From the NCBI GenBank assembly GCA_947493705.1, contig CANLSH010000003.1:1-64000 (forward strand): a DNA stretch of 64,000 bases, written 5' to 3'. Below, one piece after another: positions 46,173 through 56,580 of this stretch; positions within the stretch are counted from its first letter, which is position 1, and each line of letters begins with the position of its first letter. The DNA comes from an uncultured Arachnia sp. (lineage in GTDB: Bacteria > Actinomycetota > Actinomycetes > Propionibacteriales > Propionibacteriaceae). The notes under the pieces are model-generated. The model made no database searches, was not told the DNA's origin, and saw nothing but the letters and a program-made list of their open reading frames with translations. Position numbers and translations under genes: made by a program.

Positions 46173-49100
46173 TTGTCGGATCAGTTCGTCCATCTGCACT
46201 GTCACACCGAATTTTCGATGTTGGACGGTGCCGCCCGCATCAAGGACCTCTTCGAGGGTGCGGATCGCATGGGGATGCCGGCGATTGCCATGACAGACCA
46301 CGGCAATTTGTTCGGCGCATACGAGTTCTACAAGGCGTCCAAGGACTACAACGTCAAGCCCATCATAGGGCTCGAGGCCTACCTCACCCCCCGCACGCAC
46401 CGCTCTGAGCGCAAGCGCGTGCAGTTTGGTGACGGCACCGGCGACGACGTCTCGGCACGTGGCGCATACACCCACATGACACTGCTGGCCTCAAGCACCG
46501 CGGGCATGCACAACCTGTTCCGCCTCAGTTCGCGCAGTTCACTGGAGGGGTTTTTCTACAAGCCTCGCGCAGACCGGGAACTGTTGAACGAGTACGGCAA
46601 GGGACTCATCGGCACCACGGGGTGTCCATCGGGTGAGGTGCAGACATTCCTGAGGCTGGGTCAGTATGACAAGGCCGTGGCCGCCGCCGCCGAGTTCCGC
46701 GACATCTTCGGGGAAGGCAACTTCTATGCCGAGGTAATGGATCACGGCCTCGACATTGAGACCCGCATCCGCGGTGATCTACTGCGTCTGGCGAAGGACC
46801 TCAAGCTGCCGTTGGTTGCCACCAATGATCTTCACTATGTGCACGCCGATGACGCCGATGCCCACGACACGCTGCTGTGCGTCTCCTCGGGTTCCCGCAA
46901 GGCCCAGGTGGATCGCTTTCAGTTCAACGGTAGTGGCTATTACCTCAAATCACCTGCGGAAATGCGGGCTCTGTTCTCCGAACTGCCTGAGGCCTGTGAC
47001 AACACCCTGGAGATCGCTGAGCGGTGTGAGACCAGCTTCACCGAGGGCATGGGCACCTTCATGCCCGTCTTCGACTGCCCAGAGGGCGAGAACGAGGACA
47101 CCTGGTTTCACAAAGAGGTGGAACGCGGGCTGGAGCGTCGGTATCCGGATGGCATCACGCGTGAGGTCCGGGAGCGGGCCGAGTTCGAGACCGGCATCAT
47201 CGCGTCGATGGGCTTCACCGGCTATTTCCTCGTCGTGGCCGATTTCATCACCTGGGCGAAAGAGAACGGGATCCGGGTGGGTCCTGGCCGCGGATCGGGA
47301 GCCGGTTCCATCTGCGCCTATGCCCTGCGGATCACGGATCTGGATCCACTTGCCCACGGCCTGCTGTTCGAACGGTTCCTGAATCCGGAGCGGGTGTCCA
47401 TGCCGGACTTCGACATCGACTTCGATGATCGACGTCGCGCAGAGGTCATCGCCTACGTCTCGGAGAAGTACGGCAACGACAAGGTTGCCCAGATCGTCAC
47501 CTACGGCAGCATCAAGGCCAAGGCGGCCGTCAAGGATGCCTCACGCGTGCTGGACATGCCCTTCGCGGTGGGTGAAAAGATCACCAAGGCCATGCCGGCT
47601 GACGTCATGGGCAAGGGCATCACCCTGCCGCAGCTGTTCGACGAGACGAACAAGCGGTACTCGGAGGGCTCCGAGGTCCGGGAGATGTACAACGCGGAGG
47701 CCGACGTCCGCACGGTGGTGGACACCGCAATGGGCATCGAGGGGCTGAAGCGTCAGTGGGGCGTTCACGCGGCTGGCGTCATCATGAGCTCAAAGCCACT
47801 CCTGGACATCATCCCCATCATGAAGCGCGAGTCCGACGGCGCCATTATCACGCAGTTCGACTACCCGGGCTGCGAATCACTCGGCCTCATCAAGATGGAC
47901 TTCCTGGGGCTGCGAAACCTCACCGTCATCGACGATGCGGTCCGCAGCATCAGGACCAACCGCGGCATCGACGTCGACCTCGACAACCTTCCTCTGGATG
48001 ACCAGCCCACCTACGACCTGCTTGCCCGCGGTGACACCCTCGGCGTGTTCCAACTCGACGGTGGCCCCATGCGTGCCCTGTTGCGCTCGATGCAGCCCGA
48101 CTGCTTCGAGGACATCTCCGCTGTCGGTGCCCTGTACCGTCCCGGTCCGATGGGCGCCGATTCCCACAACAGGTACGCCCGCCGCAAAACGGGCCGCGAG
48201 CCGGTGGAACCCATCCACCCCGAGCTCGCGGAAGCACTGGAGCCGATTCTGGGGGAGACCTACGGCCTGATCGTGTACCAGGAACAGGTGATGGCCATCG
48301 CGCAACAGTTGGCGGGCTACACCCTGGGCGCCGCTGACGAGCTCCGTCGGGCGATGGGCAAGAAGAAGCACGAGGTGCTCAATCAGCAGTATGAGATCTT
48401 CAAGGCGGGGATGACCGAGCGGGGGTTCAGCGCCGCCTCCGTCCAAGTGCTGTGGGACACGTTGATCCCCTTTGCCGACTATGCGTTCAACAAGGCACAC
48501 TCCGCTGCCTACGGGTTGGTGTCCTACTGGACGGCCTACCTCAAGGCCAACTACCCCACGGAGTACATGGCTGCCCTGCTGCAATCGGTGCGTGATGACA
48601 AGGACAAGTCCGCCGGATATCTGGCCGAGTGCCGACACATGGGAATCCAGGTGCTGCCTCCGGACATCAACTCCTCCGAATTGGCCTTCACCCCCGTCGG
48701 CACCAACATCCGCTTCGGGCTGGGTGCCGTGCGCAATGTGGGAGACAAGGTGGTCACCGCCTGGACCACCGAGCGCGCCACACAGGACAGGGCCTCTGAC
48801 TTCCATGATTTCCTGGACAAGGCGCCGCTGCTGATCTGCAACAAGCGTGTGATCGAGTCGCTCGTCAAGGCGGGAGCCTTCGACGAGATGGGCCACACCC
48901 GTCGCGGACTGTTGACCATTCACGAGAGTGCGGTCGACGGCATCATCGACGTCAAGAAGAATGCCGAGAATGGTCAGGACGATCTCTTTGGTGCAGCCTT
49001 CGGTGGAGGCGGGGACGGCGAGGGTGTGGAGCGTGCCGTCGTGCCCGAGGTGGAGGAGTGGGATCGCCGGACGAAGCTTGCCTTCGAGCGGGAGATGCTC

Positions 49101-49715
49101 GGGCTCTACGTCTCGGACCATCCGCTCAACGGACTCGAGCACGTCCTGGCAGCGAATGGCAATCACTCAGTCAGCTCCGTTGCTGCCATGGACGGGTACC
49201 GGGGAGAGACGACGGTGTGTGGTCTCATCACTTCGGTCAATCGACGTGTGAACAAGAAGGGTGCGTTCTACGCGCAGATCATGTTGGAGGATCTGGCGGC
49301 CTCCATCGAGGTGACGATCTTCCCGCGTGTCTATGATGCTGTCGCCATGCACTTGGCACCGGACACGATCGTGGCGGTGCGCGGAGTGGTGGAGGCGGGG
49401 GAGGATCGTGCTCGCATGAGGGCCGTGGATCTTTTCGCGCCGCAGGTCAACCTCGATGGAGCGGCCCCACCAGTGGTTCTCACGTTGCCGGCCGTGAGGT
49501 GCACGCCGGGCATCGTGGGAGAGATCAAACACATCCTCGTCGGCTACCCCGGTGCGGCCGAGGTGCATCTACAACTCCGCAACGGGGAGCGGATCACCAC
49601 GTTCAAGCTGGGGGAGGGATTCCGTGTTGCTCCCAGCTCGCCGCTGTTCGCAGACTTGAAGGCCGTTCTCGGTCCATCCGCCGTGGGCGTGGGAAAGTTG
49701 ACTGGCCATGTCTGA
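46173..49715 (+). CDS. dnaE: DNA polymerase III alpha subunit
   Basis: This is the 1180-residue replicative polymerase. It has an N-terminal PHP domain (HLHCHTEFSMLDGAARI, MTDHGNLFGAYEF), the polymerase core with the catalytic Asp motif PDFDIDFDD near residue 412, GPGRGSGAGS, helix-hairpin-helix region and a C-terminal OB fold (TVCGLITSVNRRVNKKG). TTG 46173 (SDQFVHLHCH follows) has an AAGGGA site; GTG 46155 is the alternative. The length fits the actinomycete DnaE1 class. Confidence 0.95.
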   Translation: MSDQFVHLHCHTEFSMLDGAARIKDLFEGADRMGMPAIAMTDHGNLFGAYEFYKASKDYNVKPIIGLEAYLTPRTHRSERKRVQFGDGTGDDVSARGAYTHMTLLASSTAGMHNLFRLSSRSSLEGFFYKPRADRELLNEYGKGLIGTTGCPSGEVQTFLRLGQYDKAVAAAAEFRDIFGEGNFYAEVMDHGLDIETRIRGDLLRLAKDLKLPLVATNDLHYVHADDADAHDTLLCVSSGSRKAQVDRFQFNGSGYYLKSPAEMRALFSELPEACDNTLEIAERCETSFTEGMGTFMPVFDCPEGENEDTWFHKEVERGLERRYPDGITREVRERAEFETGIIASMGFTGYFLVVADFITWAKENGIRVGPGRGSGAGSICAYALRITDLDPLAHGLLFERFLNPERVSMPDFDIDFDDRRRAEVIAYVSEKYGNDKVAQIVTYGSIKAKAAVKDASRVLDMPFAVGEKITKAMPADVMGKGITLPQLFDETNKRYSEGSEVREMYNAEADVRTVVDTAMGIEGLKRQWGVHAAGVIMSSKPLLDIIPIMKRESDGAIITQFDYPGCESLGLIKMDFLGLRNLTVIDDAVRSIRTNRGIDVDLDNLPLDDQPTYDLLARGDTLGVFQLDGGPMRALLRSMQPDCFEDISAVGALYRPGPMGADSHNRYARRKTGREPVEPIHPELAEALEPILGETYGLIVYQEQVMAIAQQLAGYTLGAADELRRAMGKKKHEVLNQQYEIFKAGMTERGFSAASVQVLWDTLIPFADYAFNKAHSAAYGLVSYWTAYLKANYPTEYMAALLQSVRDDKDKSAGYLAECRHMGIQVLPPDINSSELAFTPVGTNIRFGLGAVRNVGDKVVTAWTTERATQDRASDFHDFLDKAPLLICNKRVIESLVKAGAFDEMGHTRRGLLTIHESAVDGIIDVKKNAENGQDDLFGAAFGGGGDGEGVERAVVPEVEEWDRRTKLAFEREMLGLYVSDHPLNGLEHVLAANGNHSVSSVAAMDGYRGETTVCGLITSVNRRVNKKGAFYAQIMLEDLAASIEVTIFPRVYDAVAMHLAPDTIVAVRGVVEAGEDRARMRAVDLFAPQVNLDGAAPPVVLTLPAVRCTPGIVGEIKHILVGYPGAAEVHLQLRNGERITTFKLGEGFRVAPSSPLFADLKAVLGPSAVGVGKLTGHV

Positions 49716-50274
49716 GCGTCGAAGTGGCTCATGGCGTCCGGACATCTCTGATGTGCGCGGGCGCGTTGCATTGTTCCTGCTGGCATGCCTGGGCGCGGGT
49801 GTGGTGGCGGGCATCCTGTGGGCCGTCTTCGCTTTCAGGCCCGCCTATGAGCTTTCCGCAGATCTGGAGGCTTCTCTGGGGGAGCGGGAGCTGGCAGGCA
49901 TCTTCGCTTCGGATGCACTCTTCACGCTCTTGGCGGCCGTGTGCGGCCTGATCATCGGGATTGCGTGCTGGCTGCTCTTCCACCGCAATGGCTGGTGGGT
50001 GTCTGTGTTGGCGGTCCTTGGGGCCGGTCTCACCGGCCTCATCACATGGCAGGTGGGACTACTTGTGATGCCCGAGGATTTTGATCAGCGACTGGCCAGT
50101 GCCGTGGGAGGGGACGAGGTGCGCGTTGATCTGCAGTTGCATGCACTTGCCGCGCTCCTGGTGGCCCCCTTGGTTGCCATCACGCCGGTGATGCTTCTGG
50201 CTGCGTTTGCGCCAGAACCCAGCGATCCGCCACCCCCGTCAGAGGTGGATGGTTCGCCCACCATCGCAACCTGA
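49708..50274 (+). CDS. Conserved membrane protein of unknown function
   Basis: This 188-residue protein has four membrane spans (FLLACLGAGVVAGILWAVF, ALFTLLAAVCGLIIGIACWLL, SVLAVLGAGLTGLITWQVG, ALLVAPLVAITPVMLLAAF) and a Pro/Asp-rich tail. The ATG overlaps the dnaE stop by 8 bases. I do not recognise the family with confidence; it resembles other four-span actinomycete proteins of the DUF2567 kind. Confidence 0.75.
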   Translation: MSERRSGSWRPDISDVRGRVALFLLACLGAGVVAGILWAVFAFRPAYELSADLEASLGERELAGIFASDALFTLLAAVCGLIIGIACWLLFHRNGWWVSVLAVLGAGLTGLITWQVGLLVMPEDFDQRLASAVGGDEVRVDLQLHALAALLVAPLVAITPVMLLAAFAPEPSDPPPPSEVDGSPTIAT

Positions 50275-50314
50275 GATGCTTGACGAATAAGCGTCAAGGG
50301 CCTCTGATGGGGAC

Positions 50315-51619
50315 ATGGGAGTACGCTCACCGAAAACACCTGTACCATCCATGGCTGCTGCTGCAGGCAGTTTCACCGAGGCCACGTCCAATCACATCGC
50401 GGCGACGCAGCGCTGGGCAGCGCACAATTATGATCCCTTACCTGTCGTTCTGTCCTCCGGCGAGGGGTGCTGGGTCAGCGACGTCGACGGCCGTCGCTAC
50501 CTGGATTGCCTCGCTGGATATTCGGCACTGAACTTTGGGCACTGTCATCCACGACTCGTCGCACGTGCCCTCGAGCAGGTACAGCGTCTCACCCTCACCA
50601 GTCGTGCTTTCCACAACGACCAGCTCCCGCTTTTCGCCGAGGCACTGACACAGCTCACTGGCAAGGACATGATGTTGCCGATGAATTCCGGCGCCGAAGC
50701 GGTGGAAACCGCCCTCAAAGTCAGCCGCAAGTGGGGCTACGAGGTCAAGGGAGTCGCGCCGGATCAGGCCACCATCATCACGATGGGTGGCAATTTCCAT
50801 GGCCGGACCACCACCATCATCAGCTTCTCGGATGATGCAGTCGCCACCGGTGGGTATGCGCCGTTCACCCCAGGTTTCCGGCGGGTCGATTTCGGTGACA
50901 TCGAGGCCGTCGAGGAAGCCATCGATGACACCGTCGTCGCTGTGCTGTTCGAGCCGGTCCAGGGTGAGGCAGGCGTCGTCTCGCCGCCGGAGGGCTTCCT
51001 GACCCAACTGCGGGAGCTGTGCAACCGAAACCACATCCTGATGGTGGCCGATGAAATCCAGTCCGGACTCGCCCGCACGGGCGCCACGTTCGCCTGCGAT
51101 CACGAGGGGGTGGTGCCCGATATCTACGTCCTGGGCAAGGCGCTGGGCGGTGGTCTGTATCCGGTGTCCGCCATCGCTGCGGATCGTGGCATCCTCGACG
51201 TCATCACGCCCGGGTCGCACGGCTCCACCTTCGGCGGCAATCCGTTGGCCGCGGCCATTGGTACCGAGGTGGTGCACATGCTCCAGGAGGGACAGTTCCA
51301 GGAGCGCTCGGCCCGGATGGGTCGGCGGCTGCGTGACGGACTGTCAGGTCTCGTGGGTCATGGTGTTGCATCACTGCGGGTGCGCGGGGCGTGGGTGGGT
51401 CTGGACGTCGAACCGGGACTGATGAGCGGCCGCCAGCTCTGCCTGACGCTGCTGGCCGACGGCGTGCTCGCGAAGGAGACCCACGGCTCAACCGTGCGGT
51501 TCGCGCCGCCGCTGGTGGCAACTGATGAGGAGATCGATCTGCTCATCGACGCCATTCAGCGGGCTCTCGCAGGAGGTGCCACCTCACAGGCGGATGGGAT
51601 GGTCGGACTGCGCGGCTAA
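50315..51619 (+). CDS. rocD: Ornithine aminotransferase
   Basis: RocD converts ornithine and 2-oxoglutarate to glutamate semialdehyde and glutamate using PLP. The 434-residue class III aminotransferase has MNSGAEAVETALKVSRKWGY, GNFHGRTTTIISFS, the Asp-containing VADEIQSGLARTG and the PLP Lys in YVLGKALGGGLYP. Ornithine specificity is called from overall similarity (LDCLAGYSALNFGHCHPR). ATG 50315 is the open-frame start; ATG 50351 is an alternative. It converges on the next gene with the stops sharing bases. Confidence 0.9.
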   Translation: MGVRSPKTPVPSMAAAAGSFTEATSNHIAATQRWAAHNYDPLPVVLSSGEGCWVSDVDGRRYLDCLAGYSALNFGHCHPRLVARALEQVQRLTLTSRAFHNDQLPLFAEALTQLTGKDMMLPMNSGAEAVETALKVSRKWGYEVKGVAPDQATIITMGGNFHGRTTTIISFSDDAVATGGYAPFTPGFRRVDFGDIEAVEEAIDDTVVAVLFEPVQGEAGVVSPPEGFLTQLRELCNRNHILMVADEIQSGLARTGATFACDHEGVVPDIYVLGKALGGGLYPVSAIAADRGILDVITPGSHGSTFGGNPLAAAIGTEVVHMLQEGQFQERSARMGRRLRDGLSGLVGHGVASLRVRGAWVGLDVEPGLMSGRQLCLTLLADGVLAKETHGSTVRFAPPLVATDEEIDLLIDAIQRALAGGATSQADGMVGLRG

Positions 51620-52323
51620 GCGGTGGCCACGTAGATGGTGGCTGTTGACTCGCCACGCGTGAGCGCATTGGGGAAGGTGATCACCCGGGACGTCGTTGTG
51701 GCGAAAATAGCTTCCAGCGCCGCGACGAATTCAGTGTCCGGCGGTTCATCGGACCACAGTGCGAACACCCCGTCGGGATGGAGGTGTTGCTGGAGCTGCC
51801 ACAGGCCCTTGATCGTGTAGAAAGCAGCGTGGCTGGGATGAAGCCAGAAGCGGGGTGTGTGGTCGATGTCCAGCAGTATGGCGTGAAAAAGTGTGGGCGT
51901 AGCCGGGCCAAGGGTTGTGTCACCCCGCATGAGGCCGAAGAAGTCCTCCGCCACCAGGGTCGTGCGCTCATCAGAGGTCAGAGCGGTTTCGGGGAGGAGA
52001 CCCTGTTGGTGCCATGCGATGACCTCACCCAGCTTGTCAATTACGGTCATTGATCGGACACGGTCATCCCGTAGTGCCTCGACGGCGGTGTAGCCAAGAC
52101 CGAGCCCACCCACCAGGACATCCAGATCCTCACCGGGTGTTGCTGCGAGTCCCAGCCGGGCCAGTTCCCGCTCCGCGACGGTGAATGCGCTGGACATGAG
52201 GAACTCGTCGCCAAGTTTGGCCTCATAGATCTCGGCATCCAGGACTGGATCAATGCGACGCCGGAGCGTGAGCAGTCCCATCGGTGTCTCTCTGGCATCG
52301 AGTTCAGCGAAGCGACGGTTCAT
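51616..52323 (-). CDS. Spermidine synthase-like methyltransferase-fold protein
   Basis: This 235-residue protein has a SAM-binding Rossmann fold (LDVLVGGLGLGYTAVEAL, MTVIDKLGEVIAWHQ) like spermidine synthases, and LLDIDHTPRFWLHPSHAAFY downstream. The polyamine active-site motif is not evident, so the substrate is open. ATG 52323 has an AAGGAAGG site; the upstream ATG at 52344 is less likely. Its stop overlaps the rocD stop on the other strand. Proximity to an ornithine enzyme is suggestive only. Confidence 0.78.
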   Translation of the reverse strand: MNRRFAELDARETPMGLLTLRRRIDPVLDAEIYEAKLGDEFLMSSAFTVAERELARLGLAATPGEDLDVLVGGLGLGYTAVEALRDDRVRSMTVIDKLGEVIAWHQQGLLPETALTSDERTTLVAEDFFGLMRGDTTLGPATPTLFHAILLDIDHTPRFWLHPSHAAFYTIKGLWQLQQHLHPDGVFALWSDEPPDTEFVAALEAIFATTTSRVITFPNALTRGESTATIYVATA

Positions 52324-52436
52324 ACGGGCTGCCTTCCTTTGCACCGGGGATCAGGGCCACCCGACAGGCGTGACCGTAACACTGATCATGGCGACGCCGA
52401 GACATCCTGATCCTTTCCCGAGAACAACTAGACTGC

Positions 52437-53744
52437 GTGACTGTGTTGAGAACCGTTGATCTGAGGGAAGTCACATCGGAGTACCGCTCCAGGCTGCCGC
52501 GTGCCGAATTCGACGTCGAGGCTGCCCTGGAGGTGGTCCGGCCCATTTGCGCCGACGTCCATGCTCGAGGGGCCGAAGCCCTCACTGACTACTCGGAACA
52601 GTTCGACGGCGTCGTGCCGGAATCCTTCCGCGTCCCCGCCGAGGTCCTGGAACGTTGCGCCGACGAGCTGGATCCACGACTCGTCGAGGCATTCGCTGAG
52701 AGCATCCGCCGTCGCCGATACGTGGCAGAGACACTGGAACTCGACGGTGATCCCAAGCCCGCAATCCTTGCTGAGGGTGCGCAGGTGGGGCTGCGCAACA
52801 TTCCCGTGGATCGCGTCGGCCTGTACGTGCCGGGAGGACTGGCGCCGCTGAGCTCCAGCGTGATCATGAACACCGTGCCCGCCCAGGTGGCGGGGGTCGC
52901 TCAGATCGCCGTCGCGTCACCACCGCAGAAGGAATTCGGCGGCTGGCCGCACCCCAACATCCTGGCGCTGTGTCACATGCTCGGCGTGGACGAGGTCTAC
53001 GCAGTGGGTGGGGCCCAGGCCATTGCCATGTTCGCCCACGGCGTGCCGGAGCTCTGTGAGCCTGTCTCGCTGGTGACTGGACCCGGCAACATCTGGGTGG
53101 TGGCCGCCAAGCGCCAGCTCCGTGGCGTGGTGGGCATCGACTCGGAGGCGGGCCCCACCGAGATCGCGATCATCGCCGATGACACCGCCAACCCTGTCTA
53201 CGTGGCCGCCGACATCATCTCCCAGGCCGAGCACGACCCCCTCGCTGCATCGGTCCTCATCACGGATTCGCTGTCGCTCGCCGAGACGGTTGTCGCAGAG
53301 GTCAGCGCACAGGTGGCCGAAACCAAGCACGTCGACCGTATCCGGACGTCGCTCAGTGGCCGCCAGAGTGCCGTCGTGCTGGTGCGCGATCTGGATCAGG
53401 CGGTGGCCGTCGCCGACGCCTACGGCGCCGAGCACCTGGAAATCCAGACGGCCGACGCCGCAGCTCTCGCCGCGCGCATCCGCAACGCGGGCGCAATCTT
53501 TGTGGGTGACAACTCGCCCGTCAGCCTCGGCGACTACTCCGCCGGGTCCACCCACGTCCTGCCGACTGCCGGCTGCGCGTGCCACTCCAGCGGGCTGAAC
53601 GTGCGCAGCTTCATGCGCACCGTGCACGTCATCAACTACACGCGCGAGGCACTCCTGCAAATTGCCGACGGAGTGGAGCGCTTCGCGCTGGCCGAGGACC
53701 TCCCCGGTCACGCAAACGCCATCACGGTCAGACGATCCACATGA
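52437..53744 (+). CDS. hisD: Histidinol dehydrogenase
   Basis: HisD carries out the last two oxidations of histidine synthesis with zinc and NAD. The 435-residue product shows [53 protein letters not shown] (Gln and His zinc ligands), EHLEI and [13 protein letters not shown]. The frame opens at GTG 52437; a GTG at 52443 fits a TAGACT -10 box (52429-52434) for a leaderless start. It leads hisDCBH. Confidence 0.95.
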   Translation: MTVLRTVDLREVTSEYRSRLPRAEFDVEAALEVVRPICADVHARGAEALTDYSEQFDGVVPESFRVPAEVLERCADELDPRLVEAFAESIRRRRYVAETLELDGDPKPAILAEGAQVGLRNIPVDRVGLYVPGGLAPLSSSVIMNTVPAQVAGVAQIAVASPPQKEFGGWPHPNILALCHMLGVDEVYAVGGAQAIAMFAHGVPELCEPVSLVTGPGNIWVVAAKRQLRGVVGIDSEAGPTEIAIIADDTANPVYVAADIISQAEHDPLAASVLITDSLSLAETVVAEVSAQVAETKHVDRIRTSLSGRQSAVVLVRDLDQAVAVADAYGAEHLEIQTADAAALAARIRNAGAIFVGDNSPVSLGDYSAGSTHVLPTAGCACHSSGLNVRSFMRTVHVINYTREALLQIADGVERFALAEDLPGHANAITVRRST

Positions 53745-54832
53745 TCTCCCTGGGTGAGCTTCCCCTGCGGGCCGATCTTGTGGGCGCCGAGCCCTACGGC
53801 GCACCGCAACTGGTGGTTCCCGTGGTGCTGAATGTCAATGAGAACCCGTATCCGCCAAGTGAAATGGTGCGCCGCGAGATGGCGGACGCCGTGGTTGATG
53901 CGGCGATGGGCCTGAACCGCTACCCCGATCGTGAGGCGCAGGAACTGCGTCGCGATCTCGCCACCTACCTCGGGCATTCTCTGAGCCACGAATCCATCTG
54001 GGTGGCCAATGGCTCCAACGAGATCATGTCGCACCTGCTGACGGCCTTTGGTGGTCCCGGGCGACGCGTACTCGCCTTCACCCCCACCTATTCCATGTAT
54101 CCGGAATACGCCCGTAACACGTGCACCGGGTACGTGACGGTGCCACGCAATCCGGATTTCACGCTGGATGCCGACCTCATCTGCCGGGCCATCGACGAAC
54201 ACGATCCCACCGTCGTCCTGATCGCGACGCCCAACAATCCCACTGGCACCATCACCGGCAATGAGGTCATCGATGAGGTGTGCAGTCGCACGGATGCCAT
54301 CGTCGTGGTGGATGAGGCGTACCAGGAATTTGCGCGGACGCCGTCGGCCCTGGAGCTGATGGACAAGCACCCCCGGCTCGTCGTCAGCCGCACCATGAGC
54401 AAAGCTTTCGCCCTCGCCGGGGGCCGGGTGGGGTATCTCGCCGCGCAGCCGGCCGTGGTGGATGCCTGCAGAATCGTGCGCCTCCCGTATCACCTGAGCG
54501 CCCAGACACAGGCAGTTGCGCGAGTTGCTCTTCGTCACCGCGAGGAGTTGCTGGAGCGGGTGCATGAGCTGACGGCAGAATCACGTGGATTTGAGGACTG
54601 GCTCCGAGGGCGGGGGTACGCTGTCGTGAACTCGGAGGCGAACTTCACGCTTTTCGGCCGATTCGATGACCGACACGACGTGTGGCAGCAGCTACTGGAT
54701 CGTGGCATCCTGATCCGTGAGACTGGACCCGCGGGTTTCCTGCGCGCCTCGGCCGGAACACCCACAGAAATGGCGGCCCTCAGGGACGCCCTGGATGACA
54801 TCTCGCCCACCTTCGAAGGAGAGACGGCATGA
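53741..54832 (+). CDS. hisC: Histidinol-phosphate aminotransferase
   Basis: This 363-residue class II PLP aminotransferase has [38 protein letters not shown] and the PLP Lys in [15 protein letters not shown]. The ATG at 53741 overlaps the hisD stop. The longer frame from 53579 is antisense-like overlap with hisD. Position within his genes fixes the specificity. Confidence 0.95.
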   Translation: MISLGELPLRADLVGAEPYGAPQLVVPVVLNVNENPYPPSEMVRREMADAVVDAAMGLNRYPDREAQELRRDLATYLGHSLSHESIWVANGSNEIMSHLLTAFGGPGRRVLAFTPTYSMYPEYARNTCTGYVTVPRNPDFTLDADLICRAIDEHDPTVVLIATPNNPTGTITGNEVIDEVCSRTDAIVVVDEAYQEFARTPSALELMDKHPRLVVSRTMSKAFALAGGRVGYLAAQPAVVDACRIVRLPYHLSAQTQAVARVALRHREELLERVHELTAESRGFEDWLRGRGYAVVNSEANFTLFGRFDDRHDVWQQLLDRGILIRETGPAGFLRASAGTPTEMAALRDALDDISPTFEGETA

Positions 54833-55437
54833 GCCGCACTGCCACCGCACAGCGCTCGACGAGTGAATCGAGCATCACAGTCGCCATTGACCTCGATGGC
54901 ACGGGTGCCTCCAGCATCTCCACCGGGGTCGGGTTCTACGACCACATGCTGACTGCCCTGTCCAAGCACTCGCTGATTGACATGGACATCTCCGCCGACG
55001 GCGACGTCCACATCGACGGGCACCACGTGGTGGAGGACACCGCCATCGTCCTCGGCCAGGCACTCGCGGAGGCGCTGGGGGACAAGGCAGGTATCCGACG
55101 CTACGCCGATGCCACCGTTCCCCTGGACGAGGCTCTGGCGCACTGCGTCGTCGATGTCGCCGGCCGTCCCTATGCGGTGTGCAGCGGGGAGCCCGACGCT
55201 CAGGTCTACGCACTCATCGGCGGCTCCGGCGTGCCGTATGCCGGGTCCATGACGTACCACGTGGTGGAGTCGCTCGCACTGAATGCGGGCTTGTGCGTGC
55301 ACCTTCGGCTACTCGCGGGTCGTGATCCCCACCACATCGTCGAGGCGCAGTTCAAGGCACTGGCACGCGCGCTCCGCGATGCCATCGCCGTCGACCCACG
55401 GCAGCAGGGTATTCCCAGCACAAAAGGCGCTCTCTGA
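54829..55437 (+). CDS. hisB: Imidazoleglycerol-phosphate dehydratase
   Basis: This 202-residue monofunctional HisB has the two manganese-binding His motifs, [16 protein letters not shown] and [17 protein letters not shown], and GVGFYDHML. It lacks the phosphatase domain of enteric HisB. It overlaps hisC at its start and hisH at its stop (TGATG). Confidence 0.95.
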   Translation: MSRTATAQRSTSESSITVAIDLDGTGASSISTGVGFYDHMLTALSKHSLIDMDISADGDVHIDGHHVVEDTAIVLGQALAEALGDKAGIRRYADATVPLDEALAHCVVDVAGRPYAVCSGEPDAQVYALIGGSGVPYAGSMTYHVVESLALNAGLCVHLRLLAGRDPHHIVEAQFKALARALRDAIAVDPRQQGIPSTKGAL

Positions 55438-56057
55438 TGCCAGCGCCCCGTGTGGGGCTCCTGGACTATGGCTCGGGAAACCTCCACTCGGCGGCTCGTG
55501 CCCTGACTCTGGCCGGTGCGGCCGTCACGGTGAGCAGAAAAGCTACGGAGCTGAACCGGCTGGACCGCTTGGTGGTGCCCGGCGTCGGTGCTTTCGCGGC
55601 CTGCATGGCAGGCATCGAGGCGGTGGGAGGACGTGAACTGATCACTGGCTGGCTGGATGAGAAGCGGCCGCTCCTGGGGATTTGCGTGGGTCACCAAATC
55701 ATGTTTGACGAGGGCGATGAGCACGGCCTGGCTACCGCAGGGCTCGGCGTGCTCTCGGGACTGGTCGAAGCGCTGCCCACCCGGCGGCTGCCCCACATGG
55801 GTTGGAACGAGATCCAGCCGCCGAGGGAGTCCCGACTCTTCAGGAATCTCGAGGATGAAAGGTTCTACTTCGTGCACTCGTACGCGGTGCGGGAAATCAA
55901 TGGCGCAGCCGACGTCACGACCTCACAACACGAGGACGCCACCTTCGTCGCTGCCGTGGAGCGGGGGAGCCTCAGTACAACGCAGTTCCACCCGGAGAAA
56001 TCGGGAGCAGCCGGAGTCCAGCTCCTTCGTAACTGGCTGACCAGCTCATCGTCGTGA
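55437..56057 (+). CDS. hisH: Imidazole glycerol phosphate synthase subunit HisH
   Basis: HisH is the glutaminase half of the HisFH complex. The 206-residue product has GLLDYGSGNLHS, nucleophile Cys in LLGICVGHQIM and the His/Glu pair in TTQFHPEKSG. It is the last his gene here: the expected hisA/priA and hisF do not follow. A possible degenerate copy of the island repeat begins 3 bases after the stop. Confidence 0.95.
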   Translation: MPAPRVGLLDYGSGNLHSAARALTLAGAAVTVSRKATELNRLDRLVVPGVGAFAACMAGIEAVGGRELITGWLDEKRPLLGICVGHQIMFDEGDEHGLATAGLGVLSGLVEALPTRRLPHMGWNEIQPPRESRLFRNLEDERFYFVHSYAVREINGAADVTTSQHEDATFVAAVERGSLSTTQFHPEKSGAAGVQLLRNWLTSSSS

Positions 56058-56060
56058 CGC

Positions 56061-56080
56061 TGTCTGTAACGCTTGGTGGA
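56061..56080 (+). repeat. Possible degenerate TGTCTCG-family repeat
   Basis: TGTCTGTAACGCTTGGTG resembles the start of the repeat at 61042 (TGTCTCGTAACCCAAGTG) with one missing base. It lies at the left border of the accessory island, just after hisH. Confidence 0.3.
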
Positions 56081-56109
56081 CTGCAGTGCACTGAATAGGG
56101 AGGGTTGAC

Positions 56110-56580
56110 GTGAAATCGGTCTCGCAAGCGATCGCAGCGTCTGTCGTGTCGGGGACAAGCGTGTGGCTGTTCCGACCAGCCGATTGGCCGAGGTGGACAC
56201 GATGGGGCTACGTCATGGCGCCCAGCGTGGTGGCGATGGCGGGGACGGGATTGATGACGGGTCTCGTCGGCGCGAGTCAGGACTCACACCCTGAGGCCAG
56301 CGAGACGGACAGCAGCGACGAGGACACGACGAAACAGGAGTGGCTTCTATCGTTTCAGTCGGCTCCGATTCGCTCGCGGTGGTTGGCGGTGATCGGTGCA
56401 GGCATTGCCGTCTCCGTCATTCAGGTCTCGTCTCTCGCTGTTGACGGCGCTGTAGAGTGCTGGCTCACTCGGCGAGGCTCGCGACGCCCCCGGCGCGTCA
56501 TGGGGGCCGCTTTCGCTGTCCTGACCTTACTGGAGCTCGCTTTCAATGCGAAAAACGCCAACACGTCAGACAGAGACTGA
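56110..56580 (+). CDS. Membrane protein of unknown function
   Basis: This 156-residue protein has spans at MAPSVVAMAGTGLMTGLVGA and WLAVIGAGIAVSVIQVSSLA and a third hydrophobic stretch near the C terminus (MGAAFAVLTLLELAF), with an acidic loop in between. GTG 56110 has a GGGAGG site. I do not recognise it. It occupies the place where hisA/priA would be expected. Confidence 0.6.
   Translation: MKSVSQAIAASVVSGTSVWLFRPADWPRWTRWGYVMAPSVVAMAGTGLMTGLVGASQDSHPEASETDSSDEDTTKQEWLLSFQSAPIRSRWLAVIGAGIAVSVIQVSSLAVDGAVECWLTRRGSRRPRRVMGAAFAVLTLLELAFNAKNANTSDRD

Noticed and set aside
47877-49166. A 429-codon minus-strand frame
   Set aside because: It is antisense to dnaE and shows no domain motifs.
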